Shown here piece after piece: positions 29,301-38,990 of a DNA stretch of 64,000 nucleotides (within the stretch, counting starts at the first letter, position 1; the number at the start of each line of letters is the position of its first letter). The stretch spans positions 1 through 64,000 of the forward strand of contig CALSOH010000002.1 of NCBI GenBank assembly GCA_943787925.1, in the 5' to 3' direction. Under the pieces are notes generated by a model. The model was not told the origin of the DNA. It searched no databases and worked only from the letters and a program-made list of their open reading frames with translations. This stretch comes from TMED14 sp003507115. GTDB taxonomy: Bacteria; Bacteroidota; Bacteroidia; Flavobacteriales; Schleiferiaceae. The position numbers and the translations under genes were made by a program.

Positions 29301-29414
29301 TTCGGGTCGTAGGAATGGAGGGACCCAACGCCGTATCCGATGTCGCCACGATCTGGGCTTGCATACTTGAAAGAGCGTGGTAAAAACGAGCAGGAAAGGG
29401 AGAATTCGGCGCAT
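23325..29414 (-). pseudogene. Giant secreted FN3/MAM/PKD protein with T9SS type A tail, frame broken about ten times
   Basis: About 2030 aa when read across frames. A signal peptide (MRRILPFLLVFTTLFQ, ATG at 29414) changes frame near 29370. Then alternate fibronectin type III domains (pattern ...GLTPGTTYDVYVRDSCGSG...) and MAM-like domains (PWSENFDG ... DPCW ... TGPTGDHT ... NPEVIFWRHMFG). Two or more modules carry the motif DSWGDGW/DTYGDGW, and near the C-terminus are PKD domains (YTYPVGGSYTVTLYG). The last part has WLYPNPTT and ends GLYFVRIQGEAREETLRLVI-EK, a T9SS type A sorting signal. The longest open segment is 24614-27403. Other breaks lie near 28640, 28400, 28020, 27560, 27412, 24655, 24185, 23660 and 23500. 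It would be a surface adhesin-like or secreted protein. Confidence 0.8.
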
Positions 29415-29503
29415 AGGTGGTTCGAGAATATGAAGGAGTGAAAATACACTCTCCGAGAAGAAGTTAGACGTGGCGAATGCGCGAAGGTTTATTAGGGGCG
29501 TCC

Positions 29504-29511
29504 TACCTTTA
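29504..29511 (+). promoter_or_regulatory. -7 promoter box for the THUMP-like methyltransferase gene
   Basis: TACCTTTA lies only 4 bases before the ATG at 29516, suggesting a leaderless transcript. A possible TTTA -33 element is too close (12 bases). Confidence 0.35.
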
Positions 29512-29515
29512 CACC

Positions 29516-30700
29516 ATGACCGACCGCCTCCCCTTTCCCACTGTGGAACAGGTTGTTGCATTTTGCCACGAAAACCGCGGCATGGCGCTGCACTCCTTGC
29601 GATTGAAGGCCGGAAAGGACCCCCTCGCCCCCTGCCTGATCGACCAGGTGCAGGTGAGACGAGAAATGAGTGAACGATTTGGACCATTGATTAAATGCCC
29701 CGGGTATCTATTTCCCCTCCAAGAGTCGATTGAGCCAAGCGAGTTCCTGTGCTACAGCCATCTGGAAAGCGGCAGAACTTTGCAAAACCCTGCCGAAGGC
29801 CCCGCGAATTTGGGACGCTACCGGAGGAAGCGGTGTGGATACGTGGGCATTCGAAATGGCGGGCGCCCGAACCCTGGTCACGGAACCGGACCCCTACTTA
29901 GCGGACTTACATCGCCACAACGCCTCCATTCTTGGGAACCGACCGCATCGTCATGACCGCGGCAAGCGAAGGAATCATCCCTCCGGTGCCCGTCGATGCC
30001 ATCTACGTGGATCCTTCCCGCATTGGACGCCGCGGGAAACCGCGTATACCACCCCGCAGACTGCCAGCCCAACCCCCTTCAGGAGATGCCGCATTGGCTC
30101 TCGCAGGCGCCGTGGGTATGGCTCAAACTCTCTCCCATGGTCGACCCGGATGAGGCCTTGCGGTGGTTTCCCACGACGCATACCCTCTTCACGGTCAGCG
30201 TCCAGCGGGAAGTCAAGGAAGTACTCTTGGCCATTGGGCGAGCCCCGGCCCAACGTCCTGAACGCTGGGCTATCGACTTGGACCCCCAAGGGGGCGTGCA
30301 CTACGCCTTAGCCCTGGATGCGGACGCAACCGCTCCTCCCCTCTCTGCCCCGCGCGCCTACCTCTATGACGCGGATGCTGCCATTGTTGCAGGCCGTGGC
30401 CTACCCACCGCGGCGGCCCGGTATGGCTTGGCGCAGCTCCACCCGCAGTCTCGGCTTCTGACTTCCGATGCGCTGCACCTTGATTTTCCTGGCCGCGTTT
30501 TCGCGGTGGACGCCATCCATCCACCCTACCAAGGCACCTGGCCCAAGGGCGCTTCGGTGGTGGTGCGTGGTTATCCGGATACCGCAGATCGGATCCGAAA
30601 ACGCCTGCGGCTCCCTGAAAATGCGGAACATTATTTGCTTGCTACGGTGTGGGGAGACAAGGAGCTCGGCTTTATCGCTGCGCGCCGGCTTTGGGCCTGA
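29516..30700 (+). pseudogene. THUMP-like domain class I SAM-dependent methyltransferase, frame broken three times
   Basis: About 395 aa across three frames. The N-terminus MTDRLPFPTVEQVVAFCHEN leads to the SAM-binding WDATGGSGVDTWAFEMAGA with TEPDPYLADLHRHNA. After a break near 29935 comes the catalytic-loop-like YVDPSR motif. After a break near 30030 comes a C-terminal region with ferredoxin-like and THUMP-like sequence (WVWLKLSPMVDPDEAL, LLTSDALHLDFPGRVFAV, ending LGFIAARRLW). The first break is near 29730. This architecture is a widespread Bacteroidota protein annotated as a THUMP-like methyltransferase; an RNA substrate is presumed by family but not proven. It stands between two very large secreted-protein genes with which it has no evident link. 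Confidence 0.75.
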
Positions 30701-30718
30701 AAATTCCCCGTAGATTTA
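30690..30718 (+). promoter_or_regulatory. -33/-7 promoter of the CHU_C beta-propeller gene
   Basis: TTTG at 30690-30693, a 17-base spacer and TAGATTTA at 30711-30718 match the Bacteroidota TTTG-N17-23-TAnnTTTG consensus with one mismatch. The -7 box ends 4 bases before the ATG at 30723. It overlaps the end of the methyltransferase gene. Confidence 0.45.
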
Positions 30719-30722
30719 GGAG

Positions 30723-33700
30723 ATGAAACGATTCGGGTTATTTGGCGATGTGCATGGCTTTTTGGAGCCAGGCCCAGCCCCTATTTATCCCGAACCAAGG
30801 CCAATGGGCCGAACCCTTTCTAGCCAAAACGCCCCTGAGCTATGGGGCCGTTTTTTGGGAGCCCGCCGGCTACCGCATGATGCTGCTCAATGAACGCGTG
30901 ATGCCGGAACATGGGCACCACGACGAAGCCGATCACGCACCCAACCTCCACCGCGACAGTCCCGACGCCTTTGGCTTGGTCTGCACCTATGTGGGCGCTC
31001 AAGCGCAATCGCCCTTCGAAGGGATGGATGCCACAGGCAGCCCCCGCCACTATCTCCTTGGCAATTCTCCCTCCAAATGGGTCACAAATGTTCCTGAATA
31101 CCAAGGGTTTAAACGACCTAACTTATATCCTTACATCGATCAATTTTGGGTGGATAAGGACGGGGCGTTGTACAATGCGTGGTATGTTCGGCCTGGTGGA
31201 GACCCGGCCGCCATCCAAATCGCCTACGAAGGCGCGTGAACCGCGTCTGGACGCCGAAGGACAACTCGTTCTAGAAACCCCCTTGGGCACCATCACCGAA
31301 ACCGCGCCCTACGCCTACATCCTGGAAACCGGCAAACCGGTACGCTGCGAATACATGTGGAAAATGGACGCGTGGGCTTCAAAGTGGGCTACTATGCCCA
31401 GGGCAAAACGCTGGTCATTGACCCGACCCTGGTCTTCTCGTCTTTCAGCGGCTCCCTCGCGGACAACTGGGGCTACACCGCCACCTACGACGCCCAAGGA
31501 AATCTCTACGGCGGGGGGATTGTATTTGATGCGGGCTACCCCACGACGGCAGGGGCGATTGATCCGACCTACAACGATGTGACGTCTGCAGGGCTACGTT
31601 CGAATGGATGTCGGCTGACTAAATTCAGCGCCAACGGCTTCGGCCCGCTTGTACTCCACCTACATCGGTGGCGACTCCCCCGACCAACCCCATTCCATGA
31701 TGGTGAACAACGCAGGCGAGAGCTGGTGATGCTCGGCACCACGGGGTCGGACGACTTTCCCTATTCCAACCACCGGGCTCGATCTCCCAATTCCAGGGGG
31801 GACCTGCTTATGGCCCTTCTCAAGGTTCACCGAATTCATTTGACTTTGACGATGGGGTGGACCTCTTTATTTTGAAAATCAACCCCACCGGGACCGCTAT
31901 AAATGCGGGGACTTTTTATGGAACAAGCACTAGAAATGAGGGCTTAAACATTGGTTTGGCGAAGAACTACGGTGATCAAGCTCGAGGCGAGGTGGTTGTC
32001 GACGACAACGACCATATCTACATTGCCTCCACAACACCTGTTGGGAATGACCCCTCACAGGCATTTGTGGCATCATTTACTTCCAATCTGCAAACTCAGC
32101 GCTGGGCGACATCAGTAGGAGGCTCTGGCAAGGAAGCAGGTCTCGGCGTTAAAGTCGCGGGCAACGGCGACGTCTACCTCACGGGAGGGACGACCTCCAA
32201 TGACATGCCCAGCACGAGTGGCGCCAAATTCCCCACCTACTCAGGAGGCACGGACGGATTCATTGCGAAACTGAATTCCAGTGGCTCTCTTCAGCGGGTG
32301 ACTTACCTGGGGACGGGCAGCATGGACATGAGCTTTTTTGTGGACATCGACAAGTATGGGGCGGTCTATGCCTATGGCCAAACGCTGGGGCTCTGGCCCA
32401 CCACGCCCGGCACCTGGTCCACGAATGCGGGCGGCCAGTTCGTGGTCAAGCTCAATGCCGACCTCAGCCAGCTGATTTTCTCCAGCAAGTTCGGCACAGC
32501 CAACAACTTCGTCAACCTGGTCCCAACGGCCTTCAACGTGGACGAATGCCTCAACATCCTTCTGTCCGGATGGGGCGGTTTGGTGAATGGGGGCAATTTG
32601 GGCGGCAACACCAACAACTTGCCCGTTACCACCGATGCCGTACAGCAGACTACGGATGGGAGTGATTTCTATTTTTTAGTGTTGAAGCAAAACGCGCAGT
32701 CCGTCCTGTATGCCACCTTCTTTGGTGGCACGGCCGCCGAACACGTCGATGGAGGCACCTCCCGCTTTGCCCCCGATGGCACCATTTACCAAGCGGTATG
32801 CGCTGCCTGCAGCAACGGCAGCTTCCCAACCACGCCAGGTGTCATTGCCCCCACGCGCATGAGCAACAACTGCAACCTCGGCGTCATTAAAATCGACTTC
32901 GAAACCTCGGTCACGGCTGATGCCTCCATTGACTACGATGCGGATGTGGACACGTTGTGCGACAATCTTCGGGTCAAGTTCACCAACAACTCGAAGAACG
33001 CCAACCAGTTCTTTTGGAACTTCGGCAACGGCCAAACCTCCACCGCCAAAGAGCCGACGGTTATTTTCACCAAGGGAATTTGGAACATTACCCTCATCGC
33101 CATCGATACGGTCTGTGACATCATGGACAGTACGACCATCCAAATCAGCCACAACCAAGGCATTTTCCCCACCGCAGACTTTGAAGTCGACTATTTCACC
33201 TGCGATCGCCTCTTTGAGGTGGAAGTCCGCAATAAAAGTATTGATAGCCAGGTGCATGAATGGCGGTTTGGCGGAGGAGCTAAGCTCTTCGGGGACACCC
33301 TCTCCTACCGATTCACCTCCCCCGGCCCGCATGCGATCCAGCTGGTAGCCTATGACACGACCTGCGGCACCAGCGATACGACCTTTCAAGTCGTTCAGTT
33401 TGATGCGGATTGGCCCGGTCCCGAGGTAACAGTGGCCCCAGATTCCTGCAAGGACGGACGCGTGCGCGTCACCGTCACCTACGGCGTAGATACGGTGGGC
33501 TACATCTACCAATGGACCTTCCACAATGGCATTCAAGACACAGGACGGGTATCGACCTACCGGTTGCCAGCCACGGGCACCTACAATGTGCATTTGGACC
33601 TCATTGACACCATTTGCAATGCGGTCTATGGCTACGACTTTACGTCGGCCGTCACGCGCATGGATCAGCGACTATGGATTCCCAATGCCTTTACGCCGAA

Positions 33701-33929
33701 TGGCGATGGCAAAAATGACTTCCTACGTATCGCAGGAAACGATTGCTTCCCGGGAGACCATTTTGTGATTTTGAATTCCTTCGGCAACGTCGTGTTTGAG
33801 ACGGATGAGCCCTTCACAGAATTTTGGGACGGAACCATCGATGGTCAACCCGCCCAGCAGGACACCTATGTCTACCGGTTTGAGACCGAAGACGGGGACG
33901 TCTACGGGTATGTGCAAGTTATTTATTAG
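30723..33929 (+). pseudogene. Giant beta-propeller/PKD protein with CHU_C gliding-type C-terminus, frame broken in its first third
   Basis: About 1065 aa when joined. The signal peptide starts MKRFGLF at 30723 and continues one frame over as MAFWSQAQ. Then comes FIPNQGQWAEPF, the N-terminal motif of the 'NxGQW' secreted propeller proteins, followed by SBBP-type beta-propeller repeats (DNWGYTATYDAQGNLYGGG, DGFIAKLNSSGSLQRVTYLG). Three PKD-like domains follow (NQFFWNFGNGQTSTAKEP and two more), and the C-terminal domain has IPNAFTPNGDGKNDFLRI and ends in VYGYVQVIY, the CHU_C/T9SS type B signal. From 31857 to the end the frame is open. Breaks lie near 30735, 31235, 31365, 31600-31700 and 31850. 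It is expected to be secreted by T9SS and held at the cell surface. Confidence 0.8.
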
Positions 33930-33971
33930 GCTGGAGGGCTGGAGGGCTGGGAAGCTAGAGGGCTAGAGAGC
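33930..33971. repeat. GCTRGAGG-type short repeat, copy 1
   Basis: Directly after the CHU_C gene stop there are about four imperfect copies of GGCTGGAG/GGCTAGAG. The 15-mer AAGCTAGAGGGCTAG recurs on the opposite strand at 49.8 kb in a similar setting between gene ends. Confidence 0.5.
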
Positions 33972-33989
33972 TTCTGTGTCGATTGCGGC

Positions 33990-35126
33990 TCAGTTCTGAG
34001 CGGAGATTCCTTTCAATATTTCGATAAAGCGATCCACCTCGTCCGTTGTGCTATAGCGTGAGAACGAAATCCGCGTTCCGCCTGGCGAGCCCAGTCCATT
34101 CAGCACATGCGAGCCGCCCACGGCGCCGCTGCTGCAGGCCGATCCACCTGAGCATTGAACTCCTTGAATATCCAGTTGGAAGTTGAGCATCCCGCCTTCG
34201 TGGAGTTCGGGATGGTAGAAGTTCAAAACGGTGTAGAGGCTCTTCTGCAAATCGCCTGAGTGGCCATTGAATTGAATCCCCGGGAACTCGGACGTCAAGC
34301 GGGCGATAGCATGTGCCTTAACGGAAGTGACATGTGCGATGTCGGCGGCCATTTCGTCCACGCAGTGGTTGAAGGCGGCGCCCAAACCCGCGATGCCCAC
34401 AACGTTCTCCGTGCCGGCACGGTGGCCCCGCTCTTGGGCTCCTCCTTGAATGAAGGGCTGGGTTGTCGTTCCCTGGCGGACATAGGCAAAGCCGATGCCT
34501 TTGGGCCCGTGAAATTTATGCCCGCTGCACGCCGCAAAATGCACCTTGATCTGCTTGAAATCCAGGGGCAAATGCGCCATGGTCTGCACCGTATCGCTGT
34601 GGAGGTAGGCTCCTTGAGCATCGCACATCGCGCTGAGGCCCTCGAGGTCGCAGAGGTTGCCAATTTCGTTGTTGGCGTGCATCAGCGACACCATGCAGAC
34701 TTCGCCAGAGGCCTTTTTGGCGGTGAGCTCGCCTTCCAGCCAGGTCAAATCGTGCTCACCCTGCCCATTGTGGGGGATGTAGTGCACCTGGACCGCGTGA
34801 TTTTTCTCAATGTATTCGGCAAAATGGGTCACCGCATGGTGCTCAATGGCGGAAGTGTACAAGTGTTGAATACCCAAGTCCCGAATGCCCGTCAAAAGCG
34901 CCCAGTTGTCCGCTTCGGTGCCCCCGGAGGTGAAGACAATTTCGGAGGGCAGGCAATTCAAGCGCTGCGCAATGCCTTTCCGAACGGTCTCAATGATGGC
35001 CTTGGCTTTGCGGCCTTCTCCGTGGGTGCTGCTCGGGTTGCCAAAAATCTCCATGGCCTCGACCATGGCGGCCTTGGCTTCGGTGGAAATTGGGGTCGTC
35101 GCAGCGTTGTCGAAGTAGATACTCAT
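33990..35126 (-). CDS. Cysteine desulfurase (IscS/NifS-like)
   Basis: 378 aa, full length for the family, class V aminotransferase fold. It starts MSIYFDNAATTPIS. The PLP-binding lysine is in SGHKFHGPKG (K204) and the catalytic cysteine loop is SGGSACSSGAVGG (C331). HHAVT around residue 97 and HANNEIGN at 150 fit the PLP pocket. It takes sulfur from cysteine and passes it on as persulfide for Fe-S clusters or thiolated tRNA. A TACCTTTA box (35150-35157) is 23 bases upstream. No isc or suf genes are adjacent, so the acceptor is not indicated. Confidence 0.9.
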   Translation of the reverse strand: MSIYFDNAATTPISTEAKAAMVEAMEIFGNPSSTHGEGRKAKAIIETVRKGIAQRLNCLPSEIVFTSGGTEADNWALLTGIRDLGIQHLYTSAIEHHAVTHFAEYIEKNHAVQVHYIPHNGQGEHDLTWLEGELTAKKASGEVCMVSLMHANNEIGNLCDLEGLSAMCDAQGAYLHSDTVQTMAHLPLDFKQIKVHFAACSGHKFHGPKGIGFAYVRQGTTTQPFIQGGAQERGHRAGTENVVGIAGLGAAFNHCVDEMAADIAHVTSVKAHAIARLTSEFPGIQFNGHSGDLQKSLYTVLNFYHPELHEGGMLNFQLDIQGVQCSGGSACSSGAVGGSHVLNGLGSPGGTRISFSRYSTTDEVDRFIEILKGISAQN

Positions 35127-35149
35127 AGGTCGTTCAGGTTGTGCGCGGG

Positions 35150-35157
35150 TAAAGGTA
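35150..35157 (-). promoter_or_regulatory. -7 promoter box of the cysteine desulfurase gene
   Basis: Minus-strand TACCTTTA, one base from TAnnTTTG, lies 23 bases before the ATG at 35126. Confidence 0.4.
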
Positions 35158-35217
35158 GAACCTACCGGGCAAATGGGCTTAACGGAGGGAACTCTTCATT
35201 CTTGGAATGAACCCAAA

Positions 35218-36606
35218 TCAACTAAACGTCTCCAATTTCTGCACAAAGGTGGCCGCCAGGGCATCCGCCTCGGCCTGCGTGGGGGCTTCGGTGTAAATGC
35301 GCACGATGGGTTCGGTATTGGACTTCCGCAGGTGGACCCAGGTGGACTCAAAGTCAATCTTCACCCCATCGATGGTGCTGGGGGAGTATGAGGCGTATTC
35401 GGCGGCGACGGAAGCGAGCAGGCCATCCACATCCATGGAGGGCGTCAAGGAAGCCTTTTCTTTGGCCATGAAGTAGTCTGGGTAGCTGGCGCGTAAGGCG
35501 GAGCAGGACATTTTCTTTTGGGCCAAATGCGTCAAAAACAACGCGATGCCCACCAGGGAGTCGCGGCCATAGTGCAGCTCGGGATAAATGATGCCGCCGT
35601 TGCCTTCCCCCCCGATGACGGCGGAGTGGGCTTTCATTTCGTTGACCACATGCACCTCTCCCACCGCGCTGGCCGAATACGTCGACCCATGGCGAGCTGC
35701 CACGTCACGCAAAGCTCGCGAGGACGAGAGGTTGCTCACGCAATGCCCGGGGCGCTTGGCGAGTAAATAATCCGCCACCGCGACCAAGGTGTATTCCTCC
35801 CCAAAGAGCTCGCCGTCTTCGCTGACCAAAACGAGGCGGTCGACATCGGGGTCGACGACCACGCCGAGATCGCATTTTTTGGCGGGAACCAGGGCACAGA
35901 TCGCATCCAAGTGCTTGCGCAGGGGCTCGGGGTTGTGCGGGAATTGACCGTGGGGCTCACAGTAGAGCAACTCTTGGTTCGTGACTCCCAGCGCATCCAA
36001 CAATGCGGGCACCGCGATGCCGCCCGTAGAATTGACCGCATCCACGGCGACGCGGAAATGGGCGGCGCGGATGGCTTCGACATCGACGTCTTCGAGGGCG
36101 AGGATACTTTGCACGTGCCGGTCGATGGCATCGTGGACGGGAATGATCTCCCCCATCTCGTGCACTGGAGCGTACTCGAATCCGCCGGCCTGGACGCGGG
36201 CAAGAATTTGGGCCCCATCTTCGGCGGACAAAAATTCGCCGCGGGCATTCAGCAACTTCAAGGCATTCCATTCGACCGGGTTGTGGGACGCCGTGAGTAT
36301 GATGCCGCCGTCGCAGCCCTCCCAGGGCACCATCACCTCCACCGTGGGGGTCGTGGATAGTCCAAGGTCCAACACATCGATGCCCATGGACACTAACGTA
36401 CTCACCACCAAGCTTTGAATGGCCGGTCCAGAAGGACGTGCATCGCGGCCAACCGCTACCTTCAAACGGTGGTCTCCGGGGGCCACGGATTGCAGCCAGG
36501 CCGCATAGGCGCTGGCAAAAGCCACGGCGTCTTGGGGGGTCAAATTTTCACCTGCGACACCGCCGATGGTGCCTCGGATACCCGAAACGGAAGTAATGAG
36601 TGGCAT
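35218..36606 (-). CDS. glmM: Alpha-phosphohexomutase, probably phosphoglucosamine mutase
   Basis: 462 aa. The phosphoserine loop is TASHNPVEWN (S107), the magnesium loop VVDPDVDRL (D252, D254, D256), the sugar-binding loop GGEGNGGIIYPE, and the C-terminal phosphate-binding loop RKSNTEPIVRIY. The S/TEP and GEGNGG loops favour the phosphoglucosamine mutase branch over phosphoglucomutase, although the length and 'SGIRGTIGG' start are those of the Bacteroidota form. It converts glucosamine-6-P to glucosamine-1-P for UDP-GlcNAc and so feeds wall and surface polysaccharide synthesis. The gene has its own -7 box at 36635-36642. Confidence 0.8.
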   Translation of the reverse strand: MPLITSVSGIRGTIGGVAGENLTPQDAVAFASAYAAWLQSVAPGDHRLKVAVGRDARPSGPAIQSLVVSTLVSMGIDVLDLGLSTTPTVEVMVPWEGCDGGIILTASHNPVEWNALKLLNARGEFLSAEDGAQILARVQAGGFEYAPVHEMGEIIPVHDAIDRHVQSILALEDVDVEAIRAAHFRVAVDAVNSTGGIAVPALLDALGVTNQELLYCEPHGQFPHNPEPLRKHLDAICALVPAKKCDLGVVVDPDVDRLVLVSEDGELFGEEYTLVAVADYLLAKRPGHCVSNLSSSRALRDVAARHGSTYSASAVGEVHVVNEMKAHSAVIGGEGNGGIIYPELHYGRDSLVGIALFLTHLAQKKMSCSALRASYPDYFMAKEKASLTPSMDVDGLLASVAAEYASYSPSTIDGVKIDFESTWVHLRKSNTEPIVRIYTEAPTQAEADALAATFVQKLETFS

Positions 36607-36634
36607 ATGGCCTTGTTTTTGCGTTGCTTTGCAA

Positions 36635-36642
36635 CAAAATTA
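36635..36642 (-). promoter_or_regulatory. -7 promoter box of the phosphohexomutase gene
   Basis: Minus-strand TAATTTTG is an exact TAnnTTTG match 28 bases before the start at 36606. The intervening leader contains a GTTGC/GCAAC inverted repeat. Confidence 0.5.
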
Positions 36643-36701
36643 GGCGGGAAAAGCTCCCCCACCCGGAATGTTTAAAAACCGGTGGAAAACGCTTGAAAGT
36701 T

Positions 36702-36736
36702 TTTGGAGGAATCCCGACTTCGAGCGCGTAGCTTCA
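36702..36736 (+). promoter_or_regulatory. Candidate -33/-7 promoter of the TPR-DUF368-aroE unit
   Basis: TTTG at 36702-36705 and TAGCTTCA at 36729-36736 are separated by 23 bases. The -7 part keeps TAnnTT but not the last two bases. It lies 17 bases before the ATG at 36754. Confidence 0.3.
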
Positions 36737-36753
36737 ACGTTGAAACATCTCTC

Positions 36754-38148
36754 ATGCGCGAAGACGAATCCGATTCTCTCATCCAACGGTTTGAAGACCA
36801 AATCCGACTCAACCAGTCGGGGTTCTTTGACGTGGATGAATTGGAGGAGATTGCCGACTACTATTTGGAGACCGGCCAGTTACAGCGCGCCCTCTTGGCG
36901 ATTGACTTGGGCGGTGATTTGCACCCCTATGCGACGACCTTTGCCGTCAAGCGCGCCCGCTACCTCGTCGCCTCCCATCAATTGGATTTGGCCAAAGAAG
37001 CCATTCAACATGCCGAAGAGCTCGTGCCGAACCACCCCGATTTGGAATGGGTCCGTGGGCAGTGGCTGATGCGCTTGGGCAAGAACAACGAGGCCATCCA
37101 GGCGCTGCGTAAGGCGCTGCAGACGGCGGAGGACCCCTTCCCGATTCAAGGCCACCTGGCCAGCCTCTACACCGCCATGGGCCAGTTCCATCACGCGGTG
37201 AAGGTGCTCAAGGCCATGATTCGCGAAGAGCCCAAGGACGACCATCTACTCTACATGCTGGCCGCCAACTTTGACATGGCGGGCCAAGACGACAAGGCCA
37301 TAGAGTGGTTTAAAGGCTACCTCGATCAATACCCCTACAGCGAAACAGGCTGGTACCATTTGGGTGCGGCCCATTTCCGCCTAGATGATTGGGACAAAGC
37401 GCTAGATGCCATGGACTACGCCCTGGTTATCGATGAAAACTTTACCGCCGCGCACTTCGACCGCGGCCGCATTTTAGAGGAAAAGGAAGAGTTTGAAGAA
37501 GCCCTCACCGCCTTTCAATCCGCCCTAGATTCCGACGACCCCAACGGCTATACCTGGTACCGCATCGGCGTCTGCCAGCAGGCTCTGGGTCAGGCGGAGG
37601 AAGCCATCGAATCGCTCAAGTTTGCGACGAAGATGGACGAGGACTTGGACGAAGCCTGGATTGAACTGGCCATCCTCTTTGGAGAAGGTGGACGGCTCTT
37701 TGAAGCCATTCAGCACGCCAAGAAGGCCTTATCGCTAGACCCCGAAAACCCGGACTACTACCTCGTGGCCTATGACCTCTACACGCAGCTGGGTTTACTC
37801 TTGGAAGCAGAGAAAATGCTGAAGATGGTGCTCAAGAGCCTGCGCATTGAAGAGCCGGCGGGTTTGTTAGAATATGCCAAAAGCATGCTGGAAATGGATC
37901 AGGTGGATGCCGCTCATTCCGTTTTGCGCATGGGCTTGGAACGCTATCCCGACTCGCCCGAAATGTGGGCCATCTACTGTGGCTTCTTGTATGCCATTCA
38001 GGAGATGACCTTAGCTGCCAACCATTTAAAGGAGGCCTTGAAGCGATATGGTAGCTCGTTTAGCGCCCATTTGTACGCCCATTACCCCAAACTGGCCGAA
38101 GACCCTGAAGTCCGCGGCGAAATCACCAAGCACCTACCTCACGCATGA
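36754..38148 (+). CDS. Tetratricopeptide repeat protein
   Basis: 464 aa from the ATG at 36754 (MREDESDSLIQRFEDQIRLN); a TTG 51 bases upstream is in frame but overlaps the promoter-like sequence. The whole protein is a chain of roughly twelve TPR units of about 34 residues, for example GWYHLGAAHFRLDDWDKALD and GYTWYRIGVCQQALGQAEEA. There is no signal peptide or membrane helix, so it is a cytoplasmic scaffold. Its stop overlaps the DUF368 start by ATGA, linking it to a lipid-carrier transporter, but its partner is unknown. Confidence 0.85.
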   Translation: MREDESDSLIQRFEDQIRLNQSGFFDVDELEEIADYYLETGQLQRALLAIDLGGDLHPYATTFAVKRARYLVASHQLDLAKEAIQHAEELVPNHPDLEWVRGQWLMRLGKNNEAIQALRKALQTAEDPFPIQGHLASLYTAMGQFHHAVKVLKAMIREEPKDDHLLYMLAANFDMAGQDDKAIEWFKGYLDQYPYSETGWYHLGAAHFRLDDWDKALDAMDYALVIDENFTAAHFDRGRILEEKEEFEEALTAFQSALDSDDPNGYTWYRIGVCQQALGQAEEAIESLKFATKMDEDLDEAWIELAILFGEGGRLFEAIQHAKKALSLDPENPDYYLVAYDLYTQLGLLLEAEKMLKMVLKSLRIEEPAGLLEYAKSMLEMDQVDAAHSVLRMGLERYPDSPEMWAIYCGFLYAIQEMTLAANHLKEALKRYGSSFSAHLYAHYPKLAEDPEVRGEITKHLPHA

Positions 38149-38990
38149 CCTTTTTTTGGACGCTCTTGAAAGGCCTCGGCATGGGGGCGGCTGATGTCGT
38201 ACCCGGTGTTTCCGGAGGTACGGTCGCGTATATCACGGGTATTTACCAACGCTTGTTGGATGCCATTTCCGCCGTGGGGCCGACCGCGTGGAAGGCCTTC
38301 CGTCAGGACGGCATAGCTGGGGCATGGAAAGCCGTAGATGGGTCCTTCCTGCTCGCCTTGGGCAGCGGCATTGCGGTGAGCATTCTCAGCTTATCCAAGG
38401 CCGTTCTGTGGGGCCTCGATCATTACCCCCCCGTGGTCTGGGGCTTTTTCTTTGGATTGATTGTGGGATCTCTCCCCCTGATCCTCCGAGGCATTCCCAA
38501 GAAGCAAGCGACCAAGGCCTTTCCTCTCTTGTTGCTGGGGATAGGGATTGGATTTGGCCTCTCCATTCTATCTCCCACCGAGGCGACCTTGAGCCTCCCC
38601 TACATCTTCCTGTCCGGGGCCCTCGCCATCTGTGCGATGATCCTCCCGGGTATCAGCGGTAGCTTCATCTTGGTGCTTCTGGGCGCCTATGAAGGGGTGC
38701 TAGAAGGCTTGCATGCACGAGACTGGGCCTTGATTTTCACTTTTATGGCCGGAGCCGGGGTGGGCTTGCTCAGCTTTGCACGCTTGCTGCGCTGGCTATT
38801 TGCCCAATTCCCCACCGCCATGGTTCTCACGATGGCCGGCTTTATCATCGGCTCACTGGCCAAAATTTGGCCCTTCCAAGCCGCCTATGCCTCCACGGTG
38901 TCCCCTGTTTGGACCATCACCGCCATGGTCTGTGGTTGGGCGCTGGTGGCCGGTCTCAACCGTTGGGCCAAAACGCTTCCCGCCGAGTAA
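38145..38990 (+). CDS. DUF368 family membrane protein (PopT-type polyprenyl-phosphate transporter)
   Basis: 281 aa with about eight membrane segments. Two related signature loops, one per half, are seen: ADVVPGVSGGTVAYITGIY near residue 13 and MILPGISGSFILVLLGAYE near residue 165, the hallmark of DUF368. Family members of the PopT type have been shown to return undecaprenyl phosphate across the membrane for reuse, so this protein may recycle the carrier for wall and surface glycans. It overlaps the TPR gene by ATGA and the next start by TAATG. The assignment of transport function is by family. Confidence 0.85.
   Translation: MTFFWTLLKGLGMGAADVVPGVSGGTVAYITGIYQRLLDAISAVGPTAWKAFRQDGIAGAWKAVDGSFLLALGSGIAVSILSLSKAVLWGLDHYPPVVWGFFFGLIVGSLPLILRGIPKKQATKAFPLLLLGIGIGFGLSILSPTEATLSLPYIFLSGALAICAMILPGISGSFILVLLGAYEGVLEGLHARDWALIFTFMAGAGVGLLSFARLLRWLFAQFPTAMVLTMAGFIIGSLAKIWPFQAAYASTVSPVWTITAMVCGWALVAGLNRWAKTLPAE

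Noticed and set aside
32676..33593. 305-residue minus-strand frame
   Set aside because: It is antisense to the CHU_C gene, whose PKD and C-terminal motifs make the plus strand the coding one.
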